Shown piece by piece: positions 41,968 to 51,697 of a DNA stretch of 64,000 nucleotides. The stretch lies in assembly GCA_949825045.1 (NCBI GenBank), contig OX463809.1, positions 6,785,501 through 6,849,500 of the forward strand, read 5' to 3'. This stretch comes from Argyresthia goedartella (lineage: Eukaryota > Arthropoda > Insecta > Lepidoptera > Argyresthiidae). Made by a program: the position numbers and the translations under genes. The notes beneath the pieces were generated by a model. That model was not told the DNA's origin. It saw nothing but the letters and a program-made list of their open reading frames with translations, and did no database searches. How positions within the stretch are numbered: the stretch's first letter is position 1; every line of letters starts with the position of its first letter.

Positions 41968-43963
41968 ATGGATATATTAAAAATTACAAGCGTCAACTGT
42001 AAATCCCTGAAAGGTAACATGAAGTTCGTGAACGAACTCTGCAACAACAACGACATCATTCTTCTACAGGAGACATGGTTACTACCCACCGACTTTCATA
42101 CGCTGTAAAACGTGCATCCTGACTTCCTTGGAATGGGCACCTCAGCTGTCGACACCTCAGCTGCGATACTAGTAGGACGACCATATGGCGGATTAGCGAT
42201 ATAGCGGATTAGTAGAGCTAACTAACACGAGCCACTTCTTGTAGTGTGTGTGTGTGTCTCCCCACAGGCCACCCGGATCATTGCGATGAATACGCAGATT
42301 GCCTCGGCAAAATATACAGTATGTATAATTCAGTAACTGCAGTTCCTGCTTAGTTATGGGTGACTTCAATGCTGATCCAAGCACACAATTTGGGCACGGA
42401 TTATCATCCTTCTGTACAGAATATCAATACCAACAAAGTGATCTAAACCTACTACACCCAGACCCTTATTATACGTACGTCAGCGATGCGCATGGCACAA
42501 CATCTTGGCTTGATCACTGCCTTAATACAGAAACAATAAGTAAATGTACACAGAATATTAACATAGATTACAGCGTCACTTGGACTGATCACCGCCCTAT
42601 GAACATACATATAAAAATACAAGAACTAGCCAAATGTATTTATCTGGAAACAAAGAATGTAACAAATCTGCTTGGAAACAAAGGACGGAACTGCAAACCA
42701 AACACTACATGAACCTGATAGAGAAAAAATTAAAAGTTTATGGACTGACCTTTCATCAGCACAACAAATAGATCATACTTATGATACACTAGTCTCAGCA
42801 ATACAAAAACCAGCACAACAAGACTTCAGATCCAAAACCAAACAAGGACTCAATCAAGAGAAAATAATACCAGGCTGGAACGAAAATGTCTCCAATTTGT
42901 ACGCCTTATCACGCAGAGCCCTGCTTCAGTGGAACGCGAACGGCCGACCGAGAGAAAGAGACATTGCCGATCTAAATTTCAAAAAGGCTCTTAAAACATA
43001 TCAACAGAATGCTGAACAACACCGCATGGATAGCATCACACGACACCTCAATGATAAAAAAATCTGTAAATTCTGGCAGAAAACCAACACCATATGTAAA
43101 ACCCGTGGTTCTTTACCGTCCAATATAGATGGAAAAACTGATGATAAAAACATTGCAGATTTGTTTATCCGTAATTTTACACAATCTTCTCCAATATTTA
43201 CCTCTTCAAAACAATTTTCACCTAGGCCAATCGATCTCACTCTGGAAAACATTATAACAGCATCCTTCGACAACAAAATAGTGACGTCTACAGCACGCGG
43301 CAAGGTACCCGGTCTCGATGGTCTGTCGATAGAAAACGTTCAGCAAGCCGGCGGCGTACCCACGAGCGCCATACTTGCTGGACTCTTCAAGAATATATTG
43401 AAAACCGGGCATATCCTTAAAGCGATGACACCGTGATAGTTACACTCTGCAAGAACAAACATAAAGACGTAGCAAGCTCCAGTAATAATAGACCCATAGC
43501 ACTCGCCTCAATTATAGTCAGAATCTTCGAAAAGGTCTTATTAAAATTAACCGAAAAACATCTACAAAGCTCTGACCACCAGATGGGCTATAAGAAAAAA
43601 TCATCGACTACCACGGCTGTTTATGTTGTAAAACATGAAGCGGGATACTACAAAGATAGACAAACCTCCGTCTACGCCTGCTACTTAGACCTCAGCAAGG
43701 TCTTCGACAGAGCATCTCACTCGCTGCTGTAGGACAAAATGCGCAATCGTGGCGTTCCCGAGAGCTTCGTGTCTATCCTGGCGCAGTGGCACTAGCAGCA
43801 GAGAAATGTAGTCCGGTGGAACGGGACCCTGTCAGAACGGATCCGCTCAAGTGCAGGGTGAGACAAGGAGGAGCAGCTTCACCCGTTCTCTTCAACCTCT
43901 ACATGTATAACCTAAGTCAGCGCCTCATAGACACGAGGGTCGGCTGCTCTATGGACGGCGTGT
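41968..43963 (+). pseudogene. CR1/L2-like non-LTR retrotransposon, 5' part (endonuclease and RT start)
   Basis: Endonuclease start ITSVNCKSLKGNMKFVNEL and IILLQETWL (41971-42077), with a stop after FHTL. Then MGDFNADPSTQFG (catalytic region), SWLDHCL and TWTDHRPMNI (SDH-like box), a frame change at about 42680, linker, GKVPGLDGLSIENVQ (RT start), another frame change at 43436, NNRPIALASIIVRIFEKVLL, DHQMGYKKKSSTT, YLDLSKVFDRASHSLL (catalytic Asp region), a stop, and QGGAASPVLFNLYM then GCSMDGV. Here another retrotransposon is inserted; RT continues at 45719. Multiple stops and frameshifts. Confidence 0.87.
43957..43963. repeat. Target-site duplication, left copy (GGCGTGT)
   Basis: GGCGTGT here equals GGCGTGT at 45719-45725. 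With one copy removed together with the insert, the RT frame reads directly from SMDGV into FVNHARYADD. Confidence 0.85.
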
Positions 43964-45718
43964 AGATAGATAGATAGATAGATAAATTAATTTATTCATT
44001 GCAACATGGTACACACACAAATACATAATTTTAACTCAAATTTTAAGAAGAAAAATCTGCAAATTAAAACAAAATACAGCAGTTAAATAAAACAAACAAT
44101 AAATAATAAAATTATACAAGCAAAACATTAAGGTACGGTAAGGATAACTATGTGGTATTGTGACTGTACCGCGACAATGAAATGGCCCTGACTCAGCAAT
44201 GTCACAGACGAATCTGTGACGCTGATATTCTGCCAGAGCCAGTACGGACGAGACAACGGTTTGCTCAAGTACACATTTAACAACGTAAAATATGATGATT
44301 TTAATAAAATTTTTGAATAAAATAAATTGTATTCTAGAAGATTGTATTAAAATTATAGCATTAAAATTATATCATTAAAATGTATAGTAATAAAAGAAAT
44401 AAAATTAAAAAAAAATATAGTAATATGTAATAAAATTTATGTCAGGGTTACAAGTAAGATTAAATTGAAAATGTCATTAGGATTATAAAATAATAATAAT
44501 CAGAAGGGAATTAATCATAGTAATAATATAATTGGAAACAATATAAATATCACAGGTAACAGGTAGATTAGCTTCGTGCCGTTCCCTAAGTCTTCTGCTG
44601 TAGTATCAAATACTTTCTATAGGCACTTATAAACCCAGCCTTACTAGTAAGCAGCCGAAGGGGTGGTGGGATGTTATTCCAGCACTTGGTGGCACGGTAC
44701 TTAAAACTGCCACGGAAAGCTGCACCCTTGTGTCGAGGCATTGAGAGAAAAGGAGCAACTCTCTGGGACATACGCCAGGTAAGTTTGTCACAAAGATAAG
44801 AAGGTGTCCTCTTCACTATAACCTCAAACAACAGCGTTGAAAAATACAAATCCTGTCTAGCTTTCATCCTTAAAATATTTGCCCTGTTTAAAAATGGAGT
44901 AATGTGCGTTTTGGGGGGAATTACGAAACAGAACCTGGCACAGGCATTTTGTACTCTTTGTATGAGTTTTTGTGTTTTCTCAAATAGACACGCTCCATAC
45001 ACTGTAATACAATAGTTAAGCTTGGATAGTACTAAGGCTTCACTTAACTGTATTCGCAGGTCAACGCTAAGAAGGTAACGGATTCTATACAAAACTTTAA
45101 GCCTATAGAAGCAATTCCTTACAACCTCAAGGACATGTCCCTCAAAACGAAGTTTGTCATCCATAAGAAGACCCAGGTTCCGTGCTTCCCGGACCCGTGT
45201 AATGGCGACCCCATTTACCAGGACCTTCGGATCATGCATAGCTATTGCCTGTATTTGATTTTTTGAGCCCAATATCATACACTTCGATTTATTTGGGTTA
45301 AGGACTAGAGTGTTAGAAGACGCCCATTGCGATATACGGCCCAGATCTTCATTCAGAGCCTCCACTCCCATACGGGGATCATTGACAACTGATATATAAA
45401 TTTGAAGATCATCGGCATACAAGTGATAACTACTGTTAATTATACTTCGAGTGATGTCTGCACTATATATTATAAACAGAAGGGGTCCAAGTATGGATCC
45501 TTGTGGGACTCCTCTATTAAGGATAGCTAGCTGTGACTGCATCTGAGATCCGTCTGTCTTATCCAGCACTACCCGTTGACAGCGATTGCTAAGGTAGCTA
45601 CTAAACCATTTTATGGTAGGAACATCAAAGCCATAGAAAGCCAGTTTTGACAGCAGTAGTGGAATGTTTAAAGCATCAAAAGCCCTGGAAAAATCTAGGA
45701 GAGCGAGTATGGTGTGTA
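43964..45718 (-). pseudogene. Jockey/CR1-type non-LTR retrotransposon insertion, 5'-truncated, ORF open
   Basis: The frame is open leftward from the 5' break at 45718 to a stop at 44586 (about 376 codons). In order: TILALLDFSRAFDALN (first catalytic Asp), [41 protein letters not shown] (YADD), LVLNPNKSKCMILG, EARNLGLLMDDKLRF, ALVLSKLNYCITVYG and FCFVIPPKTHITP. About 600 bp of 3' UTR ends in a (TAGA)n tail (43963-43981 on +). No inactivating mutation is seen in what remains, so the insertion is young, but truncation inside RT means it cannot move itself. Confidence 0.9.
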
Positions 45719-46130
45719 GGCGTGTTCGTCAACCATGCCCGTTACGCAGATGACATGGTGCTGCTGGCCCTTCTCCATTACAGCGATGCGTCGTCTCTTA
45801 AGTACCTGTGAAGAGTACGCCCAGCAGAACAATATACTGTACAACGCCTCCAAATCACTATTCATGGTCTTCAAATCAAAGAACACCCCGACCAACATCC
45901 AGCCTTTAATTCTAAACCAGCAAAAACAACTGCGAGTGGAGGAAAACAAGTACCTTGGCCACGTCGTAGATTCCGACCTCAAAGAGCAGAGGGATATTGA
46001 AAGACAGCGCAGAACCCTCTGTGTAAAAGCAAACAGGCTGGCCCGAAGCTTTCACCGCTGCAGCGAAGACGTGAAGCGTCTACTGTTCACTGCCTACTGC
46101 ACCATTTTATATATAGCCGAGCTATGATGC
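45719..46130 (+). pseudogene. CR1/L2-like non-LTR retrotransposon, 3' part (RT palm and C terminus)
   Basis: Starts GVFVNHARYADDMVLLA (catalytic YADD, 45737-45754), then in another frame STCEEYAQQNNILYNASKSLFMVFKS, EENKYLGHVVDSDLKEQRDIERQRRTL and VKANRLARSFHRCS, ending near SCYDAIILNE-type text at 46125-46145. It continues the element broken at 43963. Confidence 0.87.
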
Positions 46131-46149
46131 AATTATACTAAACGAGAAT

Positions 46150-46330
46150 ACAGCCAGAGTACAATATAACGGCAACAAATATAATGATCACCAAAATATA
46201 TTTTTTCTACCCAAAATGGATAAATGAACACCAAAAGTTGCAAAAATATCAGGGCAAAATACTGCGGTAGCTTAGGTGAAGGGTAAAGGGGGTGAGCGAA
46301 GCCCCCCCTGGGTTGAACGTGTAGGGGTAG
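46150..46330. mobile_element. Dispersed repeat with the GCGGTAGCTTAGGTGAAGG module
   Basis: 46165-46320 closely follows 8425-8570: GGCAACAAATATAATGATC, CCCAAAATGG, CACCAAAAGTTGC, GGGCAAAATACTGCGGTAGC and GGTAAAGGGGGTGAGCGAAG. Confidence 0.7.
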
Positions 46331-46394
46331 TGCCTAGGTTTAACACCTAGTTCGGACATTTATACTTTTTGTTTTTGTTTTATTATTATTTTAC

Positions 46395-46462
46395 CATTTA
46401 GTTGTCTTGTACGTTGGTACGGCACCTTTCGTGTGCGAGTCCGACCCGCACTTAACAGATTT
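46395..46462 (+). mobile_element. End fragment of the GGGTTCCGTACCC repeat
   Basis: Only the right end is present: TTGTACGTTGGTACGGCACC, TTTCGTGTGCGAGTCCGACC and CGCACTTAACAG. Confidence 0.7.
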
Positions 46463-46638
46463 ATTTCTGTATTTAACTTTGTTTGATCGTATCTGTAATG
46501 CAGCAGAAAAATAAAAAATTAAGTTGCAGCAACACACCGACTGTCAAATTCAAAGTCTGTCTGTCATCTATCCATCCGTATCTGTCTGTGGTGCTGTCAC
46601 AGTGTCACTAGTATCCTATATATAATGTATTCTGTGGT

Positions 46639-47748
46639 AATGATGGGCGATTGTGAATGATTCCAATATTCGAATGGTTTGATACTACTAATATTAAGAT
46701 TCGAATCCAAAAACAATCGATAACTACTTTTCAAATTCGAATGAAATCGCTAGTTCATTCATTCACTTTGCCATACAAAATTGAGCATTAGTCCCGGACG
46801 ATACAGTCTACTTTTATTTGATATTTTTTATAAGTAGTTACTGATTTGCGATCTACTATTTAGTTGACAAATATATTATTTAGGCGATCACAGTTAAGAA
46901 CTTCGCGGGTAATCGCGTTAACTGTGAGCTCTGTGGTCTTATGCGTTTCACACTTGCTTCTCACACAGGAAATGCAGGTTCGAATCGTGACCATGTAACA
47001 ATGAGATAATTAATCTATATTGAGTATAATTAATCTATACGTTCTAATATTGATGGAAAACATCATGAGGAAACCTTCATTACTCCATAGCTGCGGCGAT
47101 GGGCTAGCCCCCTATAACGCAAAATGGAGTATTGAATAACTGGCTCAAAGTGAGCACAATTGTGCCTCTGACCCCCATATGGGAAAAGGCGTGACGCTAT
47201 GTTATGTTATCGCGTTAACACTTCTGTCTAACATTATACTGCGCAGATTATTAAATATAGCAATCTACTCTTACCTTGCGCGTAGCGCGTCGCGTCGAAC
47301 ATACATCGGCACAAAATGGCGGGAACGGAAGAAGTGAACGCCAATATGTTTGTTTATGATTCATTCTCACTCACACATGTTTCGTTTAAATATCTTTCTA
47401 TTCACTGGTACAAGTAAAAGATAACAACTAGCTTTCAATCAAAATAGTTTTTTATTGGGGCGCAATAAAGACTAGGAAAATTCGAATACAAACTAGTAAC
47501 TTGTAATATTTATAAAGTTCGTTAACTGATTGAATTTACCACACGAAATTGAAACGTTTTTCTATGTAAAATACTCTGAATAGAGTTTACAAAACATAGA
47601 GAACTAATAATGAAATTTTTATTATAAGGAATAAAACGATGCTCGATTATCGATTGTTCTGATTCGATTGATGAAGTTATTCGAATAATTTGAATAAAAG
47701 CTACAATCGATAACTTTATCGATTGTTATTCACAATCGCCCATCTTTA
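46639..47748. mobile_element. Non-autonomous hAT-like element with 8-bp target duplication
   Basis: The ends read AATGATGGGCGATTGTGAAT (left) and the reverse of TAAAGATGGGCGATTGTGAAT (right). They are bounded by the identical octamer TCTGTGGT at 46631-46638 and 47749-47756. Eight-base duplications and a GATGGGC-type end are characteristic of the hAT superfamily. The interior is AT-rich with many ATTCGAAT-like repeats and no transposase. A SINE (46923-47208) is inserted within it. The right end lies 95 bp before the Fcf2-type start codon. Confidence 0.8.
46923..47208 (+). mobile_element. tRNA-like SINE (family 2) with perfect 11-bp target duplication
   Basis: Bounded by ATCGCGTTAAC at 46912-46922 and again at 47209-47219. 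The head has the B box GGTTCGAATCG (46978-46988); the body contains ACTCCATAGCTGCGGCGATG, TGAATAACTGG and CCCATATGGGAAAAGGCGTG; the tail is an ATGTT repeat. A second copy lies reversed at 55803-56065. It sits inside the hAT-like element, so it arrived later. Confidence 0.9.
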
Positions 47749-47786
47749 TCTGTGGTCACTCTGTCATTCTGTTTTGTTTTGATTAC

Positions 47787-47792
47787 CACGTG
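47787..47792. promoter_or_regulatory. E-box (CACGTG) upstream of the Fcf2-type gene
   Basis: A canonical CACGTG lies 59-64 bp before the start codon, between the hAT-like element and the gene. E-boxes of this type are bound by Myc/Max in animals and are frequent at ribosome-biogenesis genes; use here is inferred. Confidence 0.4.
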
Positions 47793-47850
47793 AAAATGTT
47801 CAAACCATAAATTAATTCATTGTGGATCAGTAAATCGCCACATAATTGCA

Positions 47851-50664
47851 ATGGATTTCATAGTCGACACGGCTGGTGATGATCAGCTGCTAGAGAAAAG
47901 TGAACTTTTGAGTGGCAAAGAAAAACCATATTTTGTAGGTTAGTATTTGTAATGATTAAAAGAAAAGTTTCCTGATTGTAATGCAAAATCACTGATACCT
48001 TCTCTGGATCAGCTAAGTTGGAGGGTTGGGTCTTATATAAGACACATTGAAATTTGGAGATTGGAGTACTTAGGTGGTTAGGGGGGGTCCTTAGCTATCC
48101 TCTGATACCATTTTCTGATTTAGGAAACATCATTTTAGCACTTTAATTATAAAATATGTTTACGCGATTTTTTCAACTTGGCCAATCTCGGAACGACAAA
48201 TGTCAAACCCAAAAGCTTCTATGTTGGATATTGGTACATGATTTTAGTACAAATTACAAGATTTTGTTGTAATGGTAGAAATTTGCGTCAGCAATTTTGT
48301 ATTTTCTGACATAATGACTTGCTCATTTCATTCCGATTCCTTCCGTGTTTCGTGAATGTTCTGTTGCACTCTCGTTTAATCAGTGATTCTCTGGATGACT
48401 TTGGCTTTGTTTACTTACTAACTACTTTATGGAGTTTATCAGAACCAAATTGGTTAGGTTCACACGTTACAGCAGACCCGGGAGCCGGAGCGGAGCGAGG
48501 CGACCCCCTACATTCATTCCGATTCCTTCCGTGTTTCGTGAATGTTCTGTTGCGCCCTCGTTTTATCCATGATTCTCTGGACGACATTGGCTTTGTTTAC
48601 TTACTAACTACTTTATGGAGTTTATCAGAACCAAATTGGTTGCTTTAGGTCACTTCCTGTTTAAAAACTAAAGATAGGTTTGTTTGGTTCACACGTTACA
48701 GCAGACCCCGGAGCTGGAGCGAAGCGGAGCGGAGCGAGGCGATCCCCTACTCTTGGCAACCCCTCCTCCAACTCCCCCGAAATCCAAAAAATGAAGGCAT
48801 TTTCTTCAATCTTTGGACCTCCATAACATAAATCTAGTGGTTTCCTAAAAGGGGGGGTAGGTGGGGGGACCTCCCCTCCCCCACCCCTCCCCGCCCCCCC
48901 TCCCCCAAATTCAATGTGTCTTATACAAGTACTTACCCAAGTTGGATTCATATCGTTACTAATGAGGAGTTTTATCTTATAATTCAGTAACATCTTCATA
49001 TTCTAATCTTATTTTCTACTGCAGATAAAGAAGACCGAATCGATGCCCTCCTTGACCTATTTGACAAAAAGAAGGAACAGTTAGACCACCAAGAAACTGC
49101 AGAAGAAAATGTTCAGAATAAACTAAAGGGCTTAAAAATAGATGAACTCTTCAATGACTTCTTTGAAGAAATGTCATGGACAGACTCCTTGGTGAAACAG
49201 AAGATCAAAAGGAGGATGTTCCACTTTGATCAGCTGGATGTGGATACTGGCAGGTTGAAGAGTAAAATTGGCTCAGTTGATGTGGCTAAAGAAATGAAGA
49301 CATCTGTACTGCAGCCAGGAATGGAGAAAGATCACAGTCTGCCGAGGTACACGCAGAGTGACAAAACTTTGAAAGCACTCCGCAAGGTAATTTTGCCAAA
49401 AGGCTCCTAAACACTACATCAACTTGCTAAACTTCATCATCCTGTAACTATTCCATGATAAAGCTAGCATTAACCAGTAAACCAACTGTACTTTAGAACT
49501 GTAATTTTTCCTTTCCTAGATGTCCTGTTGTATGTATTTAGTAACAGCTAACCATGCAACTGTTTTACTAAATTTATGGCTTTCATGGCTCAGTCAGTAA
49601 TTTAGTTGCTATGTTTAAATTTCCATTAATAAATTATATTATCATTGTATGTAGTGCAGAGAGTTTCACTCAGCATCTGTTTTTCTTTATTCACAGAAGG
49701 AGCGAGCAAAGACGAAGGGTCCAGGCTGGTTCAATATGGCTGCCCCGGAAGTGACAGAGGAAATGAAGAATGACCTGCAAGTACTCAAGATGAGGTCCGC
49801 TTTGGACCCCAAGCACTTCTACAAGAAGAATGATATGGAGACCTTGCCCAAATACTTTCAGGTGAGGATCAATTTAAATTATTTTGGGTAATATAACTTG
49901 GGTACCTATAAAAATAATATTGGTTTCATATAAGCCTGAACAGACAAAGTTCATCATCATTATATTCAGCCCACATCGACCCTGTGCTGGGTACAGGCCT
50001 CTTCTCTAAGGGGCAAATCTTTCGGTCCTTTGCAAATCGCACCCAGTGGGATGACTTGTCGCTCCCCGTGGCCACCACTCTGTGACTGCTTTGGGCCACC
50101 ATCCGTCTTCACGTCTAGCCAAGTTTCCCGCCCATCTCCATTTCAATCTCGTCATCCGTTTGCCTACATCTGCAACCTTCATTTACCGTGGAATTTTGAC
50201 GTTTGGCACACGGTCAACGAGAGAAATACCCAACATGGAATGCTTCATCTCTTTTTGTGCTACTTTTATAGTAGTCACATGTCCACGCGTCCATGTTTCG
50301 GCTCCATAGGTGAGGATGGGCAAGACACATTGTTATACACCTTGGTTTTCAGGCATTGTGGGAGTGAGGATTTGAAGTTATCACTAAGTTAAGCAACTCA
50401 ATTCTTAAATTCCAGGTCGGTAGGATAATGGACTCACCCCTCGTCCATGTCAATGAGCGGATCACAAAGAAGCAACGGAAACGAACCATGGTTGATGAAC
50501 TGCTCGATGATGCAGCATTCCAGAAGTACAACAAGAAGAAATACAAGGAAATCATTGATGACAAGAAGAGAACTGAGTACAGAACCCACATGAGGGACAG
50601 GAGACAAAAGAGTAAGGTGGAGGCTAAGAAGAATAAGATGAGTAAAAAAAAACCAGTGAAATAA
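47851..50664 (+). CDS. Fcf2/DNTTIP2-family pre-rRNA processing factor, four exons
   Basis: Exons 47851-47938, 49025-49386, 49697-49861 and 50416-50664 join in phase (GT-AG borders) to 287 codons. Residues 1-150 are acidic and charged (DKEDRIDALLDLFDKKKEQ, LFNDFFEEMSWTDS). The Fcf2 domain begins GPGWFNMAAPEVTEEMKNDL (about 158) and runs through LRSALDPKHFYKKNDMETLPKYFQ-type text (here MRSALDPKHFYK), VGRIMDSPLVHV and KKQRKRTMVDELLDDAAFQKYNK, ending in a Lys-rich tail. Fcf2/DNTTIP2 proteins act in the nucleolus on 18S rRNA precursor cleavage in the small-subunit processome. At 287 residues it is nearer yeast Fcf2 than the long human DNTTIP2. It is convergent with the HSD17B8-type gene; TE insertions are confined to introns 1 and 3. 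Confidence 0.92.
48030..48930. mobile_element. TIR-bounded segment with internal duplication in Fcf2-type intron 1
   Basis: Text near 48031-48058 (CTTATATAAGACACATTG) and 48904-48928 (reverse of CTTGTATAAGACACATTG) forms inverted ends of about 25 bp. Inside, 48330-48512 and 48513-48748 are imperfect tandem copies (CATTCCGATTCCTTCCGTG, GGAGTTTATCAGAACC, CACACGTTACAGCAGACCC), the second with an extra 40-bp piece. A C/G-rich tract lies at 48851-48906. Probably a non-autonomous DNA transposon; superfamily unknown. Confidence 0.6.
49960..50400 (-). pseudogene. Non-LTR retrotransposon 3' fragment in Fcf2-type intron 3
   Basis: On the - strand VLPILTYGAETW (about 50325-50290) is followed by TTIKVAQKEMKHSMLGISLVDRV, then MTRLKWRWAGNLARREDGWWPKAVTEW and a partial GRPKxRW-like end. 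This is the C-terminal signature of an RTE-like or related lepidopteran non-LTR group. Stops occur; the copy is truncated and antisense to the host gene. Confidence 0.8.
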
Positions 50665-50667
50665 CTA

Positions 50668-50673
50668 AATAAA
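50668..50673 (+). terminator. Polyadenylation signal of the Fcf2-type gene
   Basis: AATAAA starts four bases after the stop codon and is followed by TG-rich sequence (ATTGTATGTATG, GTGTTTGTGTAC), giving a very short 3' UTR. Confidence 0.65.
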
Positions 50674-50888
50674 TATTGTATGTATGTAAATCGTGTTTGT
50701 GTACAAATCTTCATTCTTAGGTGATTTGGGAAATTAAAGTAGTTGTACTCAGGGGCTTAATTGTCTTTCAGGCGATGAGCTATTGACTTGTCCCAGATCA
50801 GGGCTTCCTCCTGTTCATGTTAGCTCATTGTCTGAGCCCCCTTTGTAAAAGGCAGGAAGAATAAATGACCAACTGATGTATAAAACAT

Positions 50889-50894
50889 TTTATT
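50889..50894 (-). terminator. Candidate polyadenylation signal of the HSD17B8-type gene
   Basis: TTTATT on + (AATAAA on -), about 800 bp past the stop at 51698. The 3' UTR would then include the TIR element at 51244-51408. The two convergent genes would end about 200 bp apart. Confidence 0.45.
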
Positions 50895-51243
50895 TCCAGT
50901 AAACCTTCAAAATGTACAAAAAAACATTTGTTCTTATTGCTAACATTGATGTAAAAATACTAGAAAATATAAATTATATAAATAACTAAAATATATCATT
51001 CAAGACGAAGAAACCTAATTTTTGACTTGGAATAAGTTTTGTTATAAATCTACAGCCAGTTGCAGAAACGATTTAAATAAAGCGCCGCAAAACGTTAATG
51101 GCGTGTCAATTAATTCCATAACAGTTCACACGCCTTGACTTAACTTTCATTAAATAAAATTTAATTATAAAATTTAAAATTTAATATAAGATTAACTTAA
51201 AAATAGAATTTTTAAGTTAATCGGCCCAGGCACTTGGATCTAG

Positions 51244-51408
51244 CCATGGGACCACTTCTTACCCTTGGTGTATATTTTTACCCGTAGTCCTGTCTGGTAG
51301 TACCAAGGGAGATTTAGCATTACCCCTAGTAGTACTAAGGGCAAAAAATTATGCCCTTGATACTACCAGAAGTACCACTGGTAGTACCACGGGTAAGAAG
51401 TGCATGGG
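51244..51408. mobile_element. Short TIR element in the HSD17B8-type 3' UTR
   Basis: Arms 51244-51269 and 51386-51408 are inverted (CACTTCTTACCC and GGGTAAGAAGTG), and the interior holds several further short palindromes around GGTAGTACCA. MITE-like. Confidence 0.75.
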
Positions 51409-51697
51409 ACTTACCAAAGCACAAGAAACACTCAGTATACACATGTAACTTAAGACTTGCTTTAGCCAGTATTCGCGAGAGGCGATACAAACAATCGCCA
51501 CTCCCTTCTCGATATTTTCTTGCAATTTTGTGTCGAGAGCTAAGCTATATACCTCTACCTTAGTTAGGAGTTCAATGTTCGAGAGTGCAGTAAAGTTCTT
51601 AAGTTGTTTCGGCAAGACAATGTCCGAACGGCAAAAATACTCTTCATTTGGTTAATAATCCCTAGGTCTAACAATATCCTCTTGACCAGAAATGCTG

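Noticed and set aside
50030..50392. Two overlapping + strand ORFs in Fcf2-type intron 3
   Set aside because: They are antisense to a retrotransposon C-terminal fragment and lie in an intron.
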